Source: Clostridia bacterium (lineage in GTDB: Bacteria > Bacillota > Clostridia > Christensenellales > Aristaeellaceae). From it: DNA of 64,000 bases. Positions 18,013 to 26,869 of the stretch are shown here, piece by piece. A program made the position numbers and the translations under genes. The notes under the pieces are model-generated. The model was not told where the DNA came from. It saw nothing but the letters and a program-made list of their open reading frames with translations, and ran no database searches. The stretch covers positions 145,174-209,173 of the forward strand of contig JAFXVJ010000042.1 in the NCBI GenBank assembly GCA_017524615.1, read 5' to 3'. Numbering within the stretch: position 1 is the stretch's first letter; each line of letters begins with the position of its first letter.

Positions 18013-18129
18013 TCCGGTCTGTTCCGTTTTTCAAATCTTCTCACGATCCGCAGGCCCGCGAAAAAACCGGATATGCGGAAACATACCCGGCAGGAATCCT
18101 GTATAAATTGCTTATGCTTCCGGATGGGT

Positions 18130-19302
18130 TCACCGCCAGTTTTCCCACAGCCGGAAAAAGCCCTCCAGCAGACCGGGCAGTCGCACGTCCTGGGCGGCTA
18201 CGGCAGGGATTTCCGCAATGGCTTTTCCGCCCAGCAGCACCCGCACCGTGCCCAGTTCGTCCCCCGCCCGCACCGGCGCCGTCACTTGCTCCGCCAGACT
18301 GGTTTCGAAGCTCAGCTGACCCTCCTGTCCGGCCCGGAGCAGCATGGTCAGTCCGCCGCCCAGGGCCACGTCCACCGCATCCTTCGCGCCCAGCTTCACC
18401 GGCACCGTCACGCCCACCAGATCCCCTTTGCCGGCCACCTGCACCCGGGCATAGGTGGCGAAGCCGTAATCCATCATGGCCCGGGCTTCATCAAAACGTG
18501 TTTGGCTGTTGGGCACGCCCAGCACCACGGCGATGAGCCGCATGCCCTTTCTTTCCGCCGTCGCGCTGAGGCAGTATTTCGCCTCGCTGGTGGATCCGGT
18601 TTTCAGCCCGTCGCAGTCCTTGTAAAACCGCACCAGCCGGTTGGTATTGGTCAGATCGGTCACCCGGCCGGAGGGGTGGGTCAGGGTATCCAGCCAGGTG
18701 GAGGAATAGGTGAAATACGCCGGGTGACGGGTCACCTCCCGGGAAATCACCGCCACGTCCCGGGCGGTAGTGTATTGCCCCTGAGCGGGCAGGCCGGTGC
18801 AATTCACGTAATGGGTGTTGTCCAGGCCCAATGCCGCTGCCCGCTCATTCATCAGCGTCACGAAGTGCTCTTCCGTCCCGGCAATGTATTCCGCCAGGGC
18901 GGCAGCGCCGTCGTTTGCGCTGGCGATGACGGTGGCCTTCAGCAGGTCTTTCAGGGAATACGCCGCGTAGGCGTCCAGAAAAGCCTGAGACCCCGGCTGG
19001 GCCGCCGCGGCGGGCGATACGGTGATCCTGTCGTCCAGCGTGACGGCTCCGCTGTCCAGCTTTTCCAGTACGATCAGCAATGTCATCAGTTTGGTCACGG
19101 ACGCCACGGGCCGCCGTTCATCGGCGTTTTTTTCAAAAATCACCGTGCCTGTGTCCGCCTCCATCAAGATGGCGCTGGGGGCGGTGAGGGTCATGGGCGT
19201 GCCTTGCTCCAGGGCGCTGTCCGCCAGAGCGGACGGCCCAGCCCATGAGAAACACATCACCAGTGCCGTCAGGCAAACCATTCCACGCAAAAAACGAGCC
19301 AT
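18130..19302 (-). CDS. dacF: D-alanyl-D-alanine carboxypeptidase (DacF/PBP5-like)
   Basis: A 390-residue penicillin-binding protein of the S11 family that trims the terminal D-Ala from peptidoglycan pentapeptides. It has a signal peptide (1-27, ending ALA-DS), the active-site SVTK (68-71), SAN (128-130) and KTG (234-236), followed by a C-terminal beta domain. In Bacillus DacF is made in the forespore upstream of spoIIA; here the neighbours differ, so a vegetative role is equally possible and the symbol is family-level. GGAGGATG precedes the ATG at 19302. It is divergent from the foldase gene. Confidence 0.93.
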   Translation of the reverse strand: MARFLRGMVCLTALVMCFSWAGPSALADSALEQGTPMTLTAPSAILMEADTGTVIFEKNADERRPVASVTKLMTLLIVLEKLDSGAVTLDDRITVSPAAAAQPGSQAFLDAYAAYSLKDLLKATVIASANDGAAALAEYIAGTEEHFVTLMNERAAALGLDNTHYVNCTGLPAQGQYTTARDVAVISREVTRHPAYFTYSSTWLDTLTHPSGRVTDLTNTNRLVRFYKDCDGLKTGSTSEAKYCLSATAERKGMRLIAVVLGVPNSQTRFDEARAMMDYGFATYARVQVAGKGDLVGVTVPVKLGAKDAVDVALGGGLTMLLRAGQEGQLSFETSLAEQVTAPVRAGDELGTVRVLLGGKAIAEIPAVAAQDVRLPGLLEGFFRLWENWR

Positions 19303-19440
19303 GCTTTCATCCTCCTTCTGTCAGCATTAGCATAGCCTGCATTCTGATTTTTATGCCGTTATTTTTCCTTTTCCGGCTCCCGTCAATTGCGAATAAACCG
19401 TGAACAAGCTGTAACATTCTTGCCGGATCCCGGAAAACGC

Positions 19441-19469
19441 TTGCGTGGGGACGAAAGCTGTGCCATAAT
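19441..19469 (+). promoter_or_regulatory. Promoter for foldase gene
   Basis: TTGCGT and CATAAT are 17 bases apart, 47 bases before the ATG at 19516. Confidence 0.6.
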
Positions 19470-19515
19470 AAACTTGTTAGAAACCCGCTCAGCGGGAGAA
19501 AAGCGAGGAAATGAC

Positions 19516-20781
19516 ATGAAGCACGGATTGCATTTCGCGGCGCTGCTGATGGCGCTGATACTGGCGCTGATGCTGGCGCTGCCCACCCTGGGCCTGGCCG
19601 AGGCCGCCGTGGACGCGGCGGCGCAGAACGACCCGGTTTTATTCTCCTTCGACGGCCGGGAGTTTACTCTGTCCGACGTCAATGCGGAGCTGGATTACCT
19701 GCTCAATGGCGAGTCTCTGAGCGATGCGCACGATTATGACGCAGCCATCGAGAACATGATATTCAATCAGGTGATCCACGCGAAAATCGCCGAATTGGGC
19801 CTGGATCAGTTCACTGAGGAAGAAGAGGAAGCCTTTCTGTCCGAAGCGCAGCTGATGTGGGATCAGGGCGTTCAGGAATATGTGGAGTACTACCTCATGG
19901 ACGATACGGAGGAGGCCCGGGCGGAGCTGGCCGCGCAGGCCGACGCCAGTTTTACCGCCCAAGGCTACAGCGTGCAGATCCTGGCCGACGACCTGAAGGA
20001 GCAGGCCAGCTTTGATCTGCTGCTGAAGCTGCTCTTGGAGGACCTGAACGTCACCGAGGAAGAAATCCATGCGTATTATGCCCAGGCGGTGGAACAGAAT
20101 AAAGAAGCGTTCGCTGAAGATGTGGGGCTTTATGAATTCTATCAGTATTACTACGGTTACGCTGTTCTCTTCACGCCCGACGGCTACCGGGGCATCCTGC
20201 GTCTCCTGCTGAGCGCGGACAATGATCTGCTTACCGCCCTGTCCGATGCTCAGGCTGCCTTTGAGGAAAGCAAGAGCGACGAAAACCCCGACGGAGACGC
20301 CAGCCTGCAAGCCGCCGCAGAGAAAGCCCAAGCCGCCGTGATCGCCTCCAGGCAGGATGTGATCGACGATATTTACATCCGGCTTTCTCAAGGTGAAAGC
20401 TTCCAGACGCTCATCGCGGAATACGGCGAGGATCCCGGCATGGCTGATCCTGACCAAATGGAAACCGGCTACGCCGTGCATCCGGACAGCATCATTTGGG
20501 ATGCCGCTGTCACGGCTGGGGCGTTCAGCGAAAAAATGCAGATGCCCGGCGATGTATCCGATCCTGTAGTAGACTCAAATGGCATTCATATCCTGTATTA
20601 TCTGCGGGACATCCCCGGCGGCGCCGTCGAAATGACCGATGAAATCAGCCAGGCCATTGAGGAAAACCTGCTCATGGAGAAGTTCAGCAGCTACTACGAG
20701 GAGATGCTGGCCGCCTGGATCGACGAGCACGATATCATCTATTATCAGGACGCTATTGATGCCGCCAAAGCGGGTGAATAA
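19516..20781 (+). CDS. Secreted parvulin-like peptidyl-prolyl isomerase/foldase
   Basis: A 421-residue exported protein. The signal peptide covers about 1-29 (hydrophobic LLMALILALMLALP, then GLAEA). An N-terminal SurA/PrsA-like helical region follows (38-200). The parvulin domain is split: a first strand around 224-233, an Ala/Glu-rich helical insertion (236-283), then IYIRLSQGESFQTLIAEYGED (286-306) and GIHILYYL (356-363). The conserved His of the first parvulin strand is replaced (RGILRLLL), so isomerase activity may be lost while chaperone activity remains. There is no lipobox Cys. ATG 19516 follows GAGGAA; the upstream in-frame region lacks a signal. A paralogue lies at 35661-37169 with the same insertion point. 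Confidence 0.85.
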   Translation: MKHGLHFAALLMALILALMLALPTLGLAEAAVDAAAQNDPVLFSFDGREFTLSDVNAELDYLLNGESLSDAHDYDAAIENMIFNQVIHAKIAELGLDQFTEEEEEAFLSEAQLMWDQGVQEYVEYYLMDDTEEARAELAAQADASFTAQGYSVQILADDLKEQASFDLLLKLLLEDLNVTEEEIHAYYAQAVEQNKEAFAEDVGLYEFYQYYYGYAVLFTPDGYRGILRLLLSADNDLLTALSDAQAAFEESKSDENPDGDASLQAAAEKAQAAVIASRQDVIDDIYIRLSQGESFQTLIAEYGEDPGMADPDQMETGYAVHPDSIIWDAAVTAGAFSEKMQMPGDVSDPVVDSNGIHILYYLRDIPGGAVEMTDEISQAIEENLLMEKFSSYYEEMLAAWIDEHDIIYYQDAIDAAKAGE

Positions 20782-20789
20782 GGGATGAT

Positions 20790-20823
20790 CCCGGATGCGG
20801 GGATGTGCCCCGTCATCCGCGGA
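20790..20823 (+). terminator. Hairpin after foldase gene, possible terminator
   Basis: CGGATG-C-GGGG-ATGTG-CCCC-GT-CATCCG forms a stable stem 10 bases after the stop, but no T-run follows. It may be an RNA-stabilising 3' hairpin. Confidence 0.4.
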
Positions 20824-20926
20824 TGCTGCCGGAACAGGCGCGTCCGGCCCGAGGGCGCCTGGCGTTCAGCCTCCGACATCCATCCCGGCGCCGCCGCCAA
20901 CGGCACAAGAAGCACACCATAAAAAA

Positions 20927-21127
20927 GCTTCTTCATGGAAAGTCAGGGAGAAAGAAAAGACCTTTCCTGTCATCTTGAGCGGAGTGGAGCGGGAGCGGAA
21001 CGGAGTCGAAAGATCTGTTTGTCGGATTAACGATCCACGTATAGATCCCTCGACTGCGCTTCGCCTCCCGGCTTCGCAACGCTCGGGATGACACGAAAGG
21101 TTTTCGTTTCCCAATCCGTAAAGAGCC
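20927..21127. repeat. Palindromic non-coding repeat, family A copy 1
   Basis: A 201-base imperfect palindrome. The outer arms (GCTTCTTCATGGA on the left, TACGTTT-type complement TCCGTAAAGAGCC on the right) and the inner arms (TGTCATCTTGAGC left, CTCGGGATGACA right) pair with each other; the centre holds GGAGTCGAAAGATCT and GATCCCTCGACTGCGCTTCG, also complementary. A second copy lies at 33208-33413 with the same arms. No transposase is encoded, so it may be a MITE or other dispersed palindromic element. Confidence 0.85.
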
Positions 21128-21183
21128 ATTTTATGGTCTGCGAATCCCGCTTACCCAAACATTGGATAAAGAGCCCAAAAAGG

Positions 21184-21240
21184 AAGCCATCTGTGAGGAA
21201 AAACCTCTTTTCTCACAGATGGCTTTGCCTTTTCTTTTAT
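21184..21240. terminator. Strong bidirectional terminator
   Basis: A 14-bp perfect stem AAGCCATCTGTGAG/CTCACAGATGGCTT with a 14-base loop. On plus it is followed by TTTGCCTTTTCTTTT; on minus the reverse arm is followed by CCTTTTTGGG. It separates the foldase gene on plus from the Lgt-like gene on minus. Confidence 0.85.
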
Positions 21241-21345
21241 GCTGTTCTCAGGCTCAATAATGATCAGCTTTTGGACGGTTTTTTCTCTGGCGAAGCCGAA
21301 TGAAGGGAGGTAAGGGCTTGGCTGGCCGGAACAGCGCCATCCGAA
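21239..21345. repeat. Degenerate family B element (copy 3)
   Basis: Starts with ATGCTGTTCTCA, close to the family B end ATACTATTCTCA, and keeps GATCAGCTTTTGGAC, GAATGAAGGGAGG and a GGCCGGAACAGCGCC core. The right terminal repeat is not preserved. It abuts the intact copy at 21397-21558. Confidence 0.6.
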
Positions 21346-21396
21346 GCGCCTCTGAGACACCCCAAACACGGTTTCACGAATGATGAAACAGGCCTT

Positions 21397-21558
21397 ATAC
21401 TATTCTCAGTATAAAAGATGATCAGATTTTGGATGAGTTTTTCGCCCTGGCTAAGCTGAATGGAGGGAGGCGTAGCTGCGCTACGTTGACCGGAATGAAG
21501 CAACGCCAGGGCGGAAAAGACGCCCAAAGATGATAAGATTTTAGATTGAGAATAGTAT
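21397..21558. repeat. MITE-like family B element (copy 1) with 12-bp terminal inverted repeats
   Basis: A 162-base element with perfect terminal inverted repeats ATACTATTCTCA/TGAGAATAGTAT. Internally CGCCCTGGC/GCCAGGGCG pair, as do GAATGGAGGG and part of CCGGAATGAAGC, giving a folded RNA. Its right end touches the stop codon of the Lgt-like gene (stop 21558-21560). A closely similar element is at 35497-35657. Confidence 0.85.
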
Positions 21559-22556
21559 TAATTCCTCTCGGTGCTGAAAACCGTCCAGTATGCCGCCGTT
21601 CCCATGCCCGCGGCGCACACCGCCATCACCAAATGCGCGCCTTCCTTAGACAGGAAGCGCAGCCAGGAGATCTTGTTATCCATGGAGAATTCCAGCGCCA
21701 CCACCGCCCCGGCCAGGATGATCAGCCCCGTCCAGCACAGGATCAGCACCCAAATCCGCACCCTTCTTTCATAGGGATACCAGGCCCAGCGCAGCGTGCC
21801 GCCGATCATCAGCCCAATGAGCACCAGCAGGGAAATCACCTGGGAGATGCGCACGAAGTTGTTGTTATGCAGCGTCAGATAGGCGTCCCCCCGCATGCTT
21901 TCCAGCACGATCTGGCAAGCGCTGTACAGAATCAGGAACAGCCGGGCGCTGTTGCCCGCGGGCCGCTCCTTCCTCAGCAGCACAGCCATCATCGCCAGCG
22001 CGGCCAGGCCTTCCAGCACGAAAACGGCCCAGTGCCATATGCCGTCTTTGTTGATCACCGCAAAAGGAAAACGCTGGAAAAAGTCAATATTCACATTCAA
22101 GCCGTATCCCTGACCGCAGAAATACTCCGCGAAGCGGCACAGGGCGATTATCAGCGCGGCAGGCGCAGCCAGCGCGTCCAACAGGGAAGAAACCGGCTGT
22201 TTGGTGATTTTTGCCGCCAGCAGCGCGGCCAGCACTCCGCCGGCCACCGCGCCCCACAGGCCAAAGCCTCCCATCCACAGCCTGAACCCCAAGAGCAGAC
22301 CGCCCTCATCTTCCAGGAGGTAATGGAAAAAATTGAAATTGCAGGCCACATAAAACACTCTGGCCCCGATCAAGCCCAGGGGGATGCCCAGCAGCCCGAT
22401 GGCCCCGGCGGTGTCCTCCCTGAGGCCTGCGCGGCCGCAGCGCCATGCCAGCATGATGAGGCCCAGCGCCAACGCCGCCACCACGCAAAGGGCATAGGGC
22501 GTCACGGCCAGGCTGGTTTCATTGATCGTCAGTTCATACAAAGGCTCTGCGTTCAT
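21558..22556 (-). CDS. Lgt-like integral membrane protein (copy 1), atypical catalytic residues
   Basis: A 332-residue polytopic protein related to prolipoprotein diacylglyceryl transferase (Lgt): GARVFYV (64-70), GGFGLWG (96-102), CRFAEYFCGQGYG (140-152) and VLESMRGD (217-224) match Lgt blocks in order. However, the catalytic His of the GG-SFHGG block is Trp101, and the Asn of the Lgt signature GRxxNFxNxE is Glu144. It is therefore unlikely to be a normal Lgt. About 40 bases separate it from the upstream phosphodiester glycosidase gene, and with CapA they form a minus-strand operon. A paralogue with the same neighbour lies at 37510-38640. It might act on a lipid or glycan substrate; function unknown. 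Confidence 0.75.
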   Translation of the reverse strand: MNAEPLYELTINETSLAVTPYALCVVAALALGLIMLAWRCGRAGLREDTAGAIGLLGIPLGLIGARVFYVACNFNFFHYLLEDEGGLLLGFRLWMGGFGLWGAVAGGVLAALLAAKITKQPVSSLLDALAAPAALIIALCRFAEYFCGQGYGLNVNIDFFQRFPFAVINKDGIWHWAVFVLEGLAALAMMAVLLRKERPAGNSARLFLILYSACQIVLESMRGDAYLTLHNNNFVRISQVISLLVLIGLMIGGTLRWAWYPYERRVRIWVLILCWTGLIILAGAVVALEFSMDNKISWLRFLSKEGAHLVMAVCAAGMGTAAYWTVFSTERN

Positions 22557-22605
22557 TGTTCATTCCCGTCCCTCAGTTTTCAGCAGGCAAATCAAGCGCT
22601 TTCGT

Positions 22606-23520
22606 TCAATCCGGCAAATATGCCGTGGCAAAGTAAATGATGTCGGGAATCCAGCGATGCTTGGGATTGGTGGGAGAATTCACCTTCTGGCCCCGGAACA
22701 CGATGGTGGTGGAGGAACCGCCGTCCAGGTTGTAGCAGTTCTGAATGCCTTCAAAGGATGCGCACAGCTCGGCGAACTGGTAAATGGTCATGCCCGCGGA
22801 GCCCTGGTCCTCCGGCCCTTCACAGCAGATGCACATATATTCCAGGGGGCCTACCTGGGCGATGGCCATGCGCTGGAAATGGCTGTCCCCGCCGAAATCA
22901 TGGTTGAACAGTTCGGTCTGCACTTCCCCATCGATGATGATGCCCGGCCCGAAGGTGAAGCCGTTGATGGGGGTATAGGGCAGGTGATTCTTCAGATAAT
23001 CCGGCGAAGGCGCCCGCTCGATATGAAAATCGCCGTTTTCGTCAATGATCAGAACGTCGAAGCTGAAGCCGCGGCTTTCGTCATAAACGTTGATTTTGTT
23101 TTTGTACACCTTTCCCTGACGGCAGGTGTATCCGAAGGGCATGCGTTTTTCTTCACAATAGTAGTCGCCGTTGATGGCCAGCACGGCGTTGACGCGCCTG
23201 GCCACGGTCGCGCCCTGCTCCTTATCCGGTGCGTAGAAGGAGCCTGTGAATTCCGTGCGCAGCTGGCTGGCGTTGGCGATCTTCACCCGGGCCACCATGT
23301 AATTGGTGTCAAACATGCGCCCCTTTTCGATGGACACGGAGATGGAAGGATCCTCATAATGCCATTCATCCAGATAACAGTCCTCATAGGGCTCGATGCA
23401 CTTGCCGGGCTTCAGGTCGTATTCAATGATTTCTGCGAACACAAACCGCGGCGAAGGCACCAGCACCAGCAGGGCCAGCAGCAATATGGCCAAGACTATG
23501 ATCCGGAAGGTTCTGTACAT
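22606..23520 (-). CDS. Exported phosphodiester glycosidase family protein (NAGPA-like), copy 1
   Basis: A 304-residue protein with an N-terminal signal/TM segment (about 7-29). It carries the NAGPA-type phosphodiester glycosidase domain (DUF2233): AVLAINGDYY around 115, DVLIIDENGDF, FTFGPGIIIDGE, RMAIAQVGPLEYMCICCEG, and the hallmark CYNLDGGSSTTIVFRG near 265. The founding member removes GlcNAc from phosphodiesters; bacterial members act on phosphodiester-linked glycans in the envelope, substrate unknown. It lies 21 bases after capA and 49 bases before the Lgt-like gene. A paralogue is at 38646-39644. Confidence 0.88.
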   Translation of the reverse strand: MYRTFRIIVLAILLLALLVLVPSPRFVFAEIIEYDLKPGKCIEPYEDCYLDEWHYEDPSISVSIEKGRMFDTNYMVARVKIANASQLRTEFTGSFYAPDKEQGATVARRVNAVLAINGDYYCEEKRMPFGYTCRQGKVYKNKINVYDESRGFSFDVLIIDENGDFHIERAPSPDYLKNHLPYTPINGFTFGPGIIIDGEVQTELFNHDFGGDSHFQRMAIAQVGPLEYMCICCEGPEDQGSAGMTIYQFAELCASFEGIQNCYNLDGGSSTTIVFRGQKVNSPTNPKHRWIPDIIYFATAYLPD

Positions 23521-23541
23521 CGTATGATCCTCCTTTGTTCA

Positions 23542-24651
23542 TCAGGGCACGATCCGCCCCTGGTCAAATGTGACAATGCCGGTATCCAGGAAAGAGGCAG
23601 GCGGGTTTTCCATCCCTTTGTACTCCCGCTTGAAGGTGAGCTTGGAAAACACCGTCCGGCGCGCATCCTGATCCGTCAGTTCATAGGGCCTGAAATCGGG
23701 GTTCAGACGGGTTTCGCAGGGGATCACCCGCAATTGCTTCAGCTGCACCCGGCCGTCCGGATCCGTTTCATATGTCACCTGGAAAATGCCGGTGGCAGGA
23801 TCCACCTCGCTCATGGTGCCGAAGGTGAAGTTCCCCGTGCTGTACAAAATCGGTTTCCCCCGATAAAACTGAATGGGCTGAATCACATGGGGATGGTGGC
23901 CCCAAATCATGTCCGCGCCGGCGTCGATCACCCGGCGGGCGTAATCCATCTGTTCCGGCTCCGGGGTCATATGGGTTTCCCTGCCCCAGTGCAGGCTGAC
24001 GATCACCACGGCGCAGCCCTTTTCCCTTAAAAGCCGGATGCGCTTTTCAATGCGGCCGATATCATAATCCTGCGGGTAGGTAAAGCCCACAAACCCGAAG
24101 GAAATGCCGTTCACCCGGGCGATGAATAAATCGTCGTGGCCGTCATCCTGATTGGGATACACCGTTCCGAACCGGCCCACGCCGTACCGATCCAGGGTCA
24201 TCATGCTTTCCCGGTAGCCGGCATCCAAAAAATCCATGCAGTGGTTGTTGACCGTGTTCACCAGGTCCACGCCCCCGTCCACCAGCGCCTGGGCGTGGTC
24301 CGGCGCGCCGATCAGGCAAAAGCGCTTGTCGGCATGCTGGGTGCCGGTGGTGAACACCACCTCCAAATTGGCCACGGTCAAATCGTCCTGTTCGAAATAC
24401 TGCTTCACCTCGGAAAAAGGCCAATCATAGCCCCTCTCCCTGAGCACGGAATGAAAGGAGGGGTCCACCTGGCGATACTGGAGGGCGTCCCCGATGGAGC
24501 AGTCCCCCACGAAGGACAGCGTGGCCGTACCGGGCTCCGCGCCCTCGCGGTCGTAGTCGAAGCTGAGGATTTTCGTTTCCGCCGCGGCCAGGCCCAGCAC
24601 AGGCAAAAGCACCGTGATCAGCAGCAGCCAAACGGCCAGTATTCGCTTCAC
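23542..24651 (-). CDS. CapA/PgsA family metallophosphatase-like protein
   Basis: A 369-residue exported protein with a signal peptide (1-24) and a CapA domain. The calcineurin-like signatures are ATLSFVGDCSIGD (43-55), VANLEVVFT (94-102), NTVNNHCMDF (131-140), VSLHWGRETHM, and IWGHHPHVIQPIQFYRGK. CapA proteins are tied to poly-gamma-glutamate or capsule synthesis, but no capB/capC is present, so a role as an envelope hydrolase is more likely. The start is GTG 24651, supported by AAGGAGGG six bases upstream; an ideal promoter precedes it. It is the first gene of the capA, phosphodiester glycosidase, Lgt-like operon. Confidence 0.88.
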   Translation of the reverse strand: MKRILAVWLLLITVLLPVLGLAAAETKILSFDYDREGAEPGTATLSFVGDCSIGDALQYRQVDPSFHSVLRERGYDWPFSEVKQYFEQDDLTVANLEVVFTTGTQHADKRFCLIGAPDHAQALVDGGVDLVNTVNNHCMDFLDAGYRESMMTLDRYGVGRFGTVYPNQDDGHDDLFIARVNGISFGFVGFTYPQDYDIGRIEKRIRLLREKGCAVVIVSLHWGRETHMTPEPEQMDYARRVIDAGADMIWGHHPHVIQPIQFYRGKPILYSTGNFTFGTMSEVDPATGIFQVTYETDPDGRVQLKQLRVIPCETRLNPDFRPYELTDQDARRTVFSKLTFKREYKGMENPPASFLDTGIVTFDQGRIVP

Positions 24652-24694
24652 GCAATCCCTCCTTCATTCTTTCGTCATACAAATGCAATTATTT

Positions 24695-24723
24695 ATTATA
24701 CGGAAGAAAGACTGTCCTGTCAA
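24695..24723 (-). promoter_or_regulatory. Consensus sigma-A promoter for the capA operon
   Basis: On the minus strand TTGACA and TATAAT are exactly 17 bases apart, 44 bases before the GTG start at 24651. Confidence 0.9.
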
Positions 24724-24725
24724 TG

Positions 24726-24757
24726 AAAAAACCCCCGGATTTTTTGGAAATCCGAGG
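24726..24757 (-). terminator. Terminator of the pseudouridine synthase transcript
   Basis: Minus-strand stem CCTCGGATTT ... AAATCCGGGG followed by GTTTTTTC, 16 bases after the stop at 24773 and immediately upstream of the capA promoter. Confidence 0.85.
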
Positions 24758-24772
24758 AAAATCGTCAAAACG

Positions 24773-25669
24773 TCAGGTTTTGCAGAATGCGCATGGCTGC
24801 ATCAGAGCATTCAGTCCTTCGGGCAGCGCGGACACGCAATCCACCCGTTCGCCCGTCAGGGGCTGGATGAACCTGAGCGCGCAGGCATGCAGCGCGAACC
24901 GCCCCGGCAGGCGCGGATCCGCTTGCCCGTAGAGATAATCCCCCACAATGGGACAGCCCGACGCCGACAGATGCACCCGGATCTGATGGGTGCGTCCCGT
25001 TTCCAGGCGCAGCCGCACCAAGGTCCAATCCCCGCCCGTGTCCTCCACCCGATAGTGGGTCACGGCCCGCTGCCCGTCCTGGCGGATTTCGCGGCGGGGT
25101 CCCGCTCCCGCCTTGCCGATGGGCAGATCAATCGTCCCCGCCTCCGCCGGCGGATGGCCGCTGCATACGGCCAGGTATTCCCGCACAAAAGCGTCGGTAT
25201 GCAGCTGCCGCTGCAACAGCTGCTGGGCATGGGCGCTGCTGGCCACAGCCATCAGGCCGCTGGTCCCTTTATCCAGCCGGTTCACCGGACGGAACGTGTA
25301 CCCCGCCGGGCAGCCCAGGCGGTCATACAGCGCGTTTTCCAGGGTAGGGCCTTCCTGACGGGCGGAGCACAGGGTGGGCAGCGGAGCGGGCTTATCCACC
25401 ACCAAGTAATCGTCATCTTCGTACACGATGCGCACGTCAGCGGCATGCGGCGTCAGCGCCGCGGCCCCGTGCTCCTCCCACTGAGCGGTCAGAATCTGGC
25501 CCGGGATCAGCCGCACGTCCGCGTGAACGGGCCGGCCGTCCAGGGTCAGTCCCCCGCTGAATTTCAAATGGCTGAACATGCTCCGGGACAACAGCATGGC
25601 CCTGAGCGCGACGGATTTCACCGTACGCCCCGCCTCCGCTTCCGTCACCAGATGATCCAGCCTGGGCAT
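24773..25669 (-). CDS. RluA-family pseudouridine synthase
   Basis: A 298-residue RNA-modifying enzyme. The N-terminal S4-like region (about 15-75) is followed by the catalytic domain, with RPVNRLDKGTSGLM around 127-140 (catalytic Asp in RLD), REYLAVCSG, and ETGRTHQIRVHL (about 225-236). RluA-type enzymes isomerise uridines in 23S rRNA or tRNA; the target here cannot be assigned. It lies 19 bases after a secreted-protein gene on the same strand and ends in a clear terminator. Confidence 0.93.
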   Translation of the reverse strand: MPRLDHLVTEAEAGRTVKSVALRAMLLSRSMFSHLKFSGGLTLDGRPVHADVRLIPGQILTAQWEEHGAAALTPHAADVRIVYEDDDYLVVDKPAPLPTLCSARQEGPTLENALYDRLGCPAGYTFRPVNRLDKGTSGLMAVASSAHAQQLLQRQLHTDAFVREYLAVCSGHPPAEAGTIDLPIGKAGAGPRREIRQDGQRAVTHYRVEDTGGDWTLVRLRLETGRTHQIRVHLSASGCPIVGDYLYGQADPRLPGRFALHACALRFIQPLTGERVDCVSALPEGLNALMQPCAFCKT

Positions 25670-25688
25670 GTCTTCTCTTTCCCCCCGG

Positions 25689-26627
25689 TCAATCCATGAG
25701 CCGTTCCATGGCGTTGCGCAGCGTGACCCGCTCGGGCAGGTTGGGCCAATAGCGCTCGAACCGCACCGAGTCGATGGGATAATTGCTGTAATCCACCATG
25801 TTGCGCACGAACAGCAGCACCCGCGTGTCGCCGTTCAGATCGTTTTGAATGCTGATGGGCTGGCCGAAATGGAAGCCCAGGTCACTCATCCGTTCCGGCT
25901 CCACCTCCGTCACGCTGTTCAGATCGTGGAAGAAAGTGAAAAACTCAGACAGGGTTTTGGTGCGGCCTTCCTTCTCCGCGTAGTAATTGTAATAGCTCAC
26001 ATACACCGTATCCCCCGCCACATCCACATACACTTCGCCGATCACGTACATGTTGCTGGCCACGTATTCGAAGGTTTGCCGGCCCTGCACCGTCAGATCG
26101 ACCGGGGTAAAGGTGTACCATTTGTCCGTCATGCCGGGGCGGATATCCCGGAAGGCAGGGCCGAAGCTGCACGCCGTGTTCTTGTAATACCATTTGGCCC
26201 GTTCGATGGTGATGGTGCCGTCCTTGGCGGAGTAATTGTAAAACAGGTTATAGGTATAGGTTTTCCCGTCCATTCTGAAGCTGGCCTTCACCCGCTTGAC
26301 GGTCCGTGCGGCGGACAGCTTGGCATCGTCGTAGGGCGCCTGCCAGGTGATTTCATCGCCGGCCTGCACGCCGTTCTTTTCCTGCTGATAGATCACGGTG
26401 TTGCGGGCCACGTCGGTCAGGGTATAGGTGACCGTGCCGCTTTCGGTGCTGTTGATGACGGTTTTCAGCACGTCGCCGCTTTGTCCGGCGGATAAGGTGG
26501 CCGGCCCCACATATGTCATGGTCAGCGGCTTCCCCTCCGCGTGCACGCCGCACACCGGCAGCAGCACCACCATCAGCAGCGCGGTCATAAGCGCCGTCAG
26601 CACCACAGAACAAATCATTTTTTTCAT
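25689..26627 (-). CDS. Secreted protein of unknown function
   Basis: A 312-residue exported protein. The signal peptide is at 1-31 (MKKMICSVV then a hydrophobic LMTALLMVVLLP stretch, cleavage probably after VHA). The mature part is beta-rich, with GPATLSAGQSGDVLK and VTYTLTDVARNT suggesting an Ig or fibronectin-like fold in the first 100 residues, then an aromatic-rich region (KWYYKNTACSFGPAF, YYNYYAEKEG). I do not recognise a family. ATG 26627 follows AAAGGAG; longer in-frame starts have none. It is followed by the pseudouridine synthase gene. Confidence 0.7.
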   Translation of the reverse strand: MKKMICSVVLTALMTALLMVVLLPVCGVHAEGKPLTMTYVGPATLSAGQSGDVLKTVINSTESGTVTYTLTDVARNTVIYQQEKNGVQAGDEITWQAPYDDAKLSAARTVKRVKASFRMDGKTYTYNLFYNYSAKDGTITIERAKWYYKNTACSFGPAFRDIRPGMTDKWYTFTPVDLTVQGRQTFEYVASNMYVIGEVYVDVAGDTVYVSYYNYYAEKEGRTKTLSEFFTFFHDLNSVTEVEPERMSDLGFHFGQPISIQNDLNGDTRVLLFVRNMVDYSNYPIDSVRFERYWPNLPERVTLRNAMERLMD

Positions 26628-26666
26628 GATCAAATCGATCTCCTTTCCTTTTCCATCCCTGGAATC

Positions 26667-26694
26667 ATTATACACTGATTAGACGATTTGAAAA
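26667..26694 (-). promoter_or_regulatory. Putative promoter for the secreted-protein gene
   Basis: On the minus strand TTTTCA and TATAAT are 16 bases apart, 40 bases before ATG 26627. Confidence 0.55.
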
Positions 26695-26808
26695 GCCGTT
26701 TTGTTCCTCCTCATTTCACTTTTTTGGTATTTTTTCATTTTTCTTGCCTAAATGCCTATTTTTTGCGTCCAAAAACAATGAAATATTTGTGAATTATGGT
26801 CACCCGTA

Positions 26809-26837
26809 TTGACAATGTCATATTTGGGATGTAAAAT
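26809..26837 (+). promoter_or_regulatory. Promoter of the araC-mrnC-thyX-rlmB-sigH operon
   Basis: TTGACA and TAAAAT are exactly 17 bases apart, 33 bases before ATG 26870. The surrounding 150 bases are AT-rich. Confidence 0.85.
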
Positions 26838-26869
26838 ACAGATGTACCGATGAAACGGAGGAATGTACC

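Noticed and set aside
20782-21557. Coding frames within the family A and B repeats
   Set aside because: Short overlapping frames exist on both strands, but they are products of palindromic DNA and have no ribosome binding sites.
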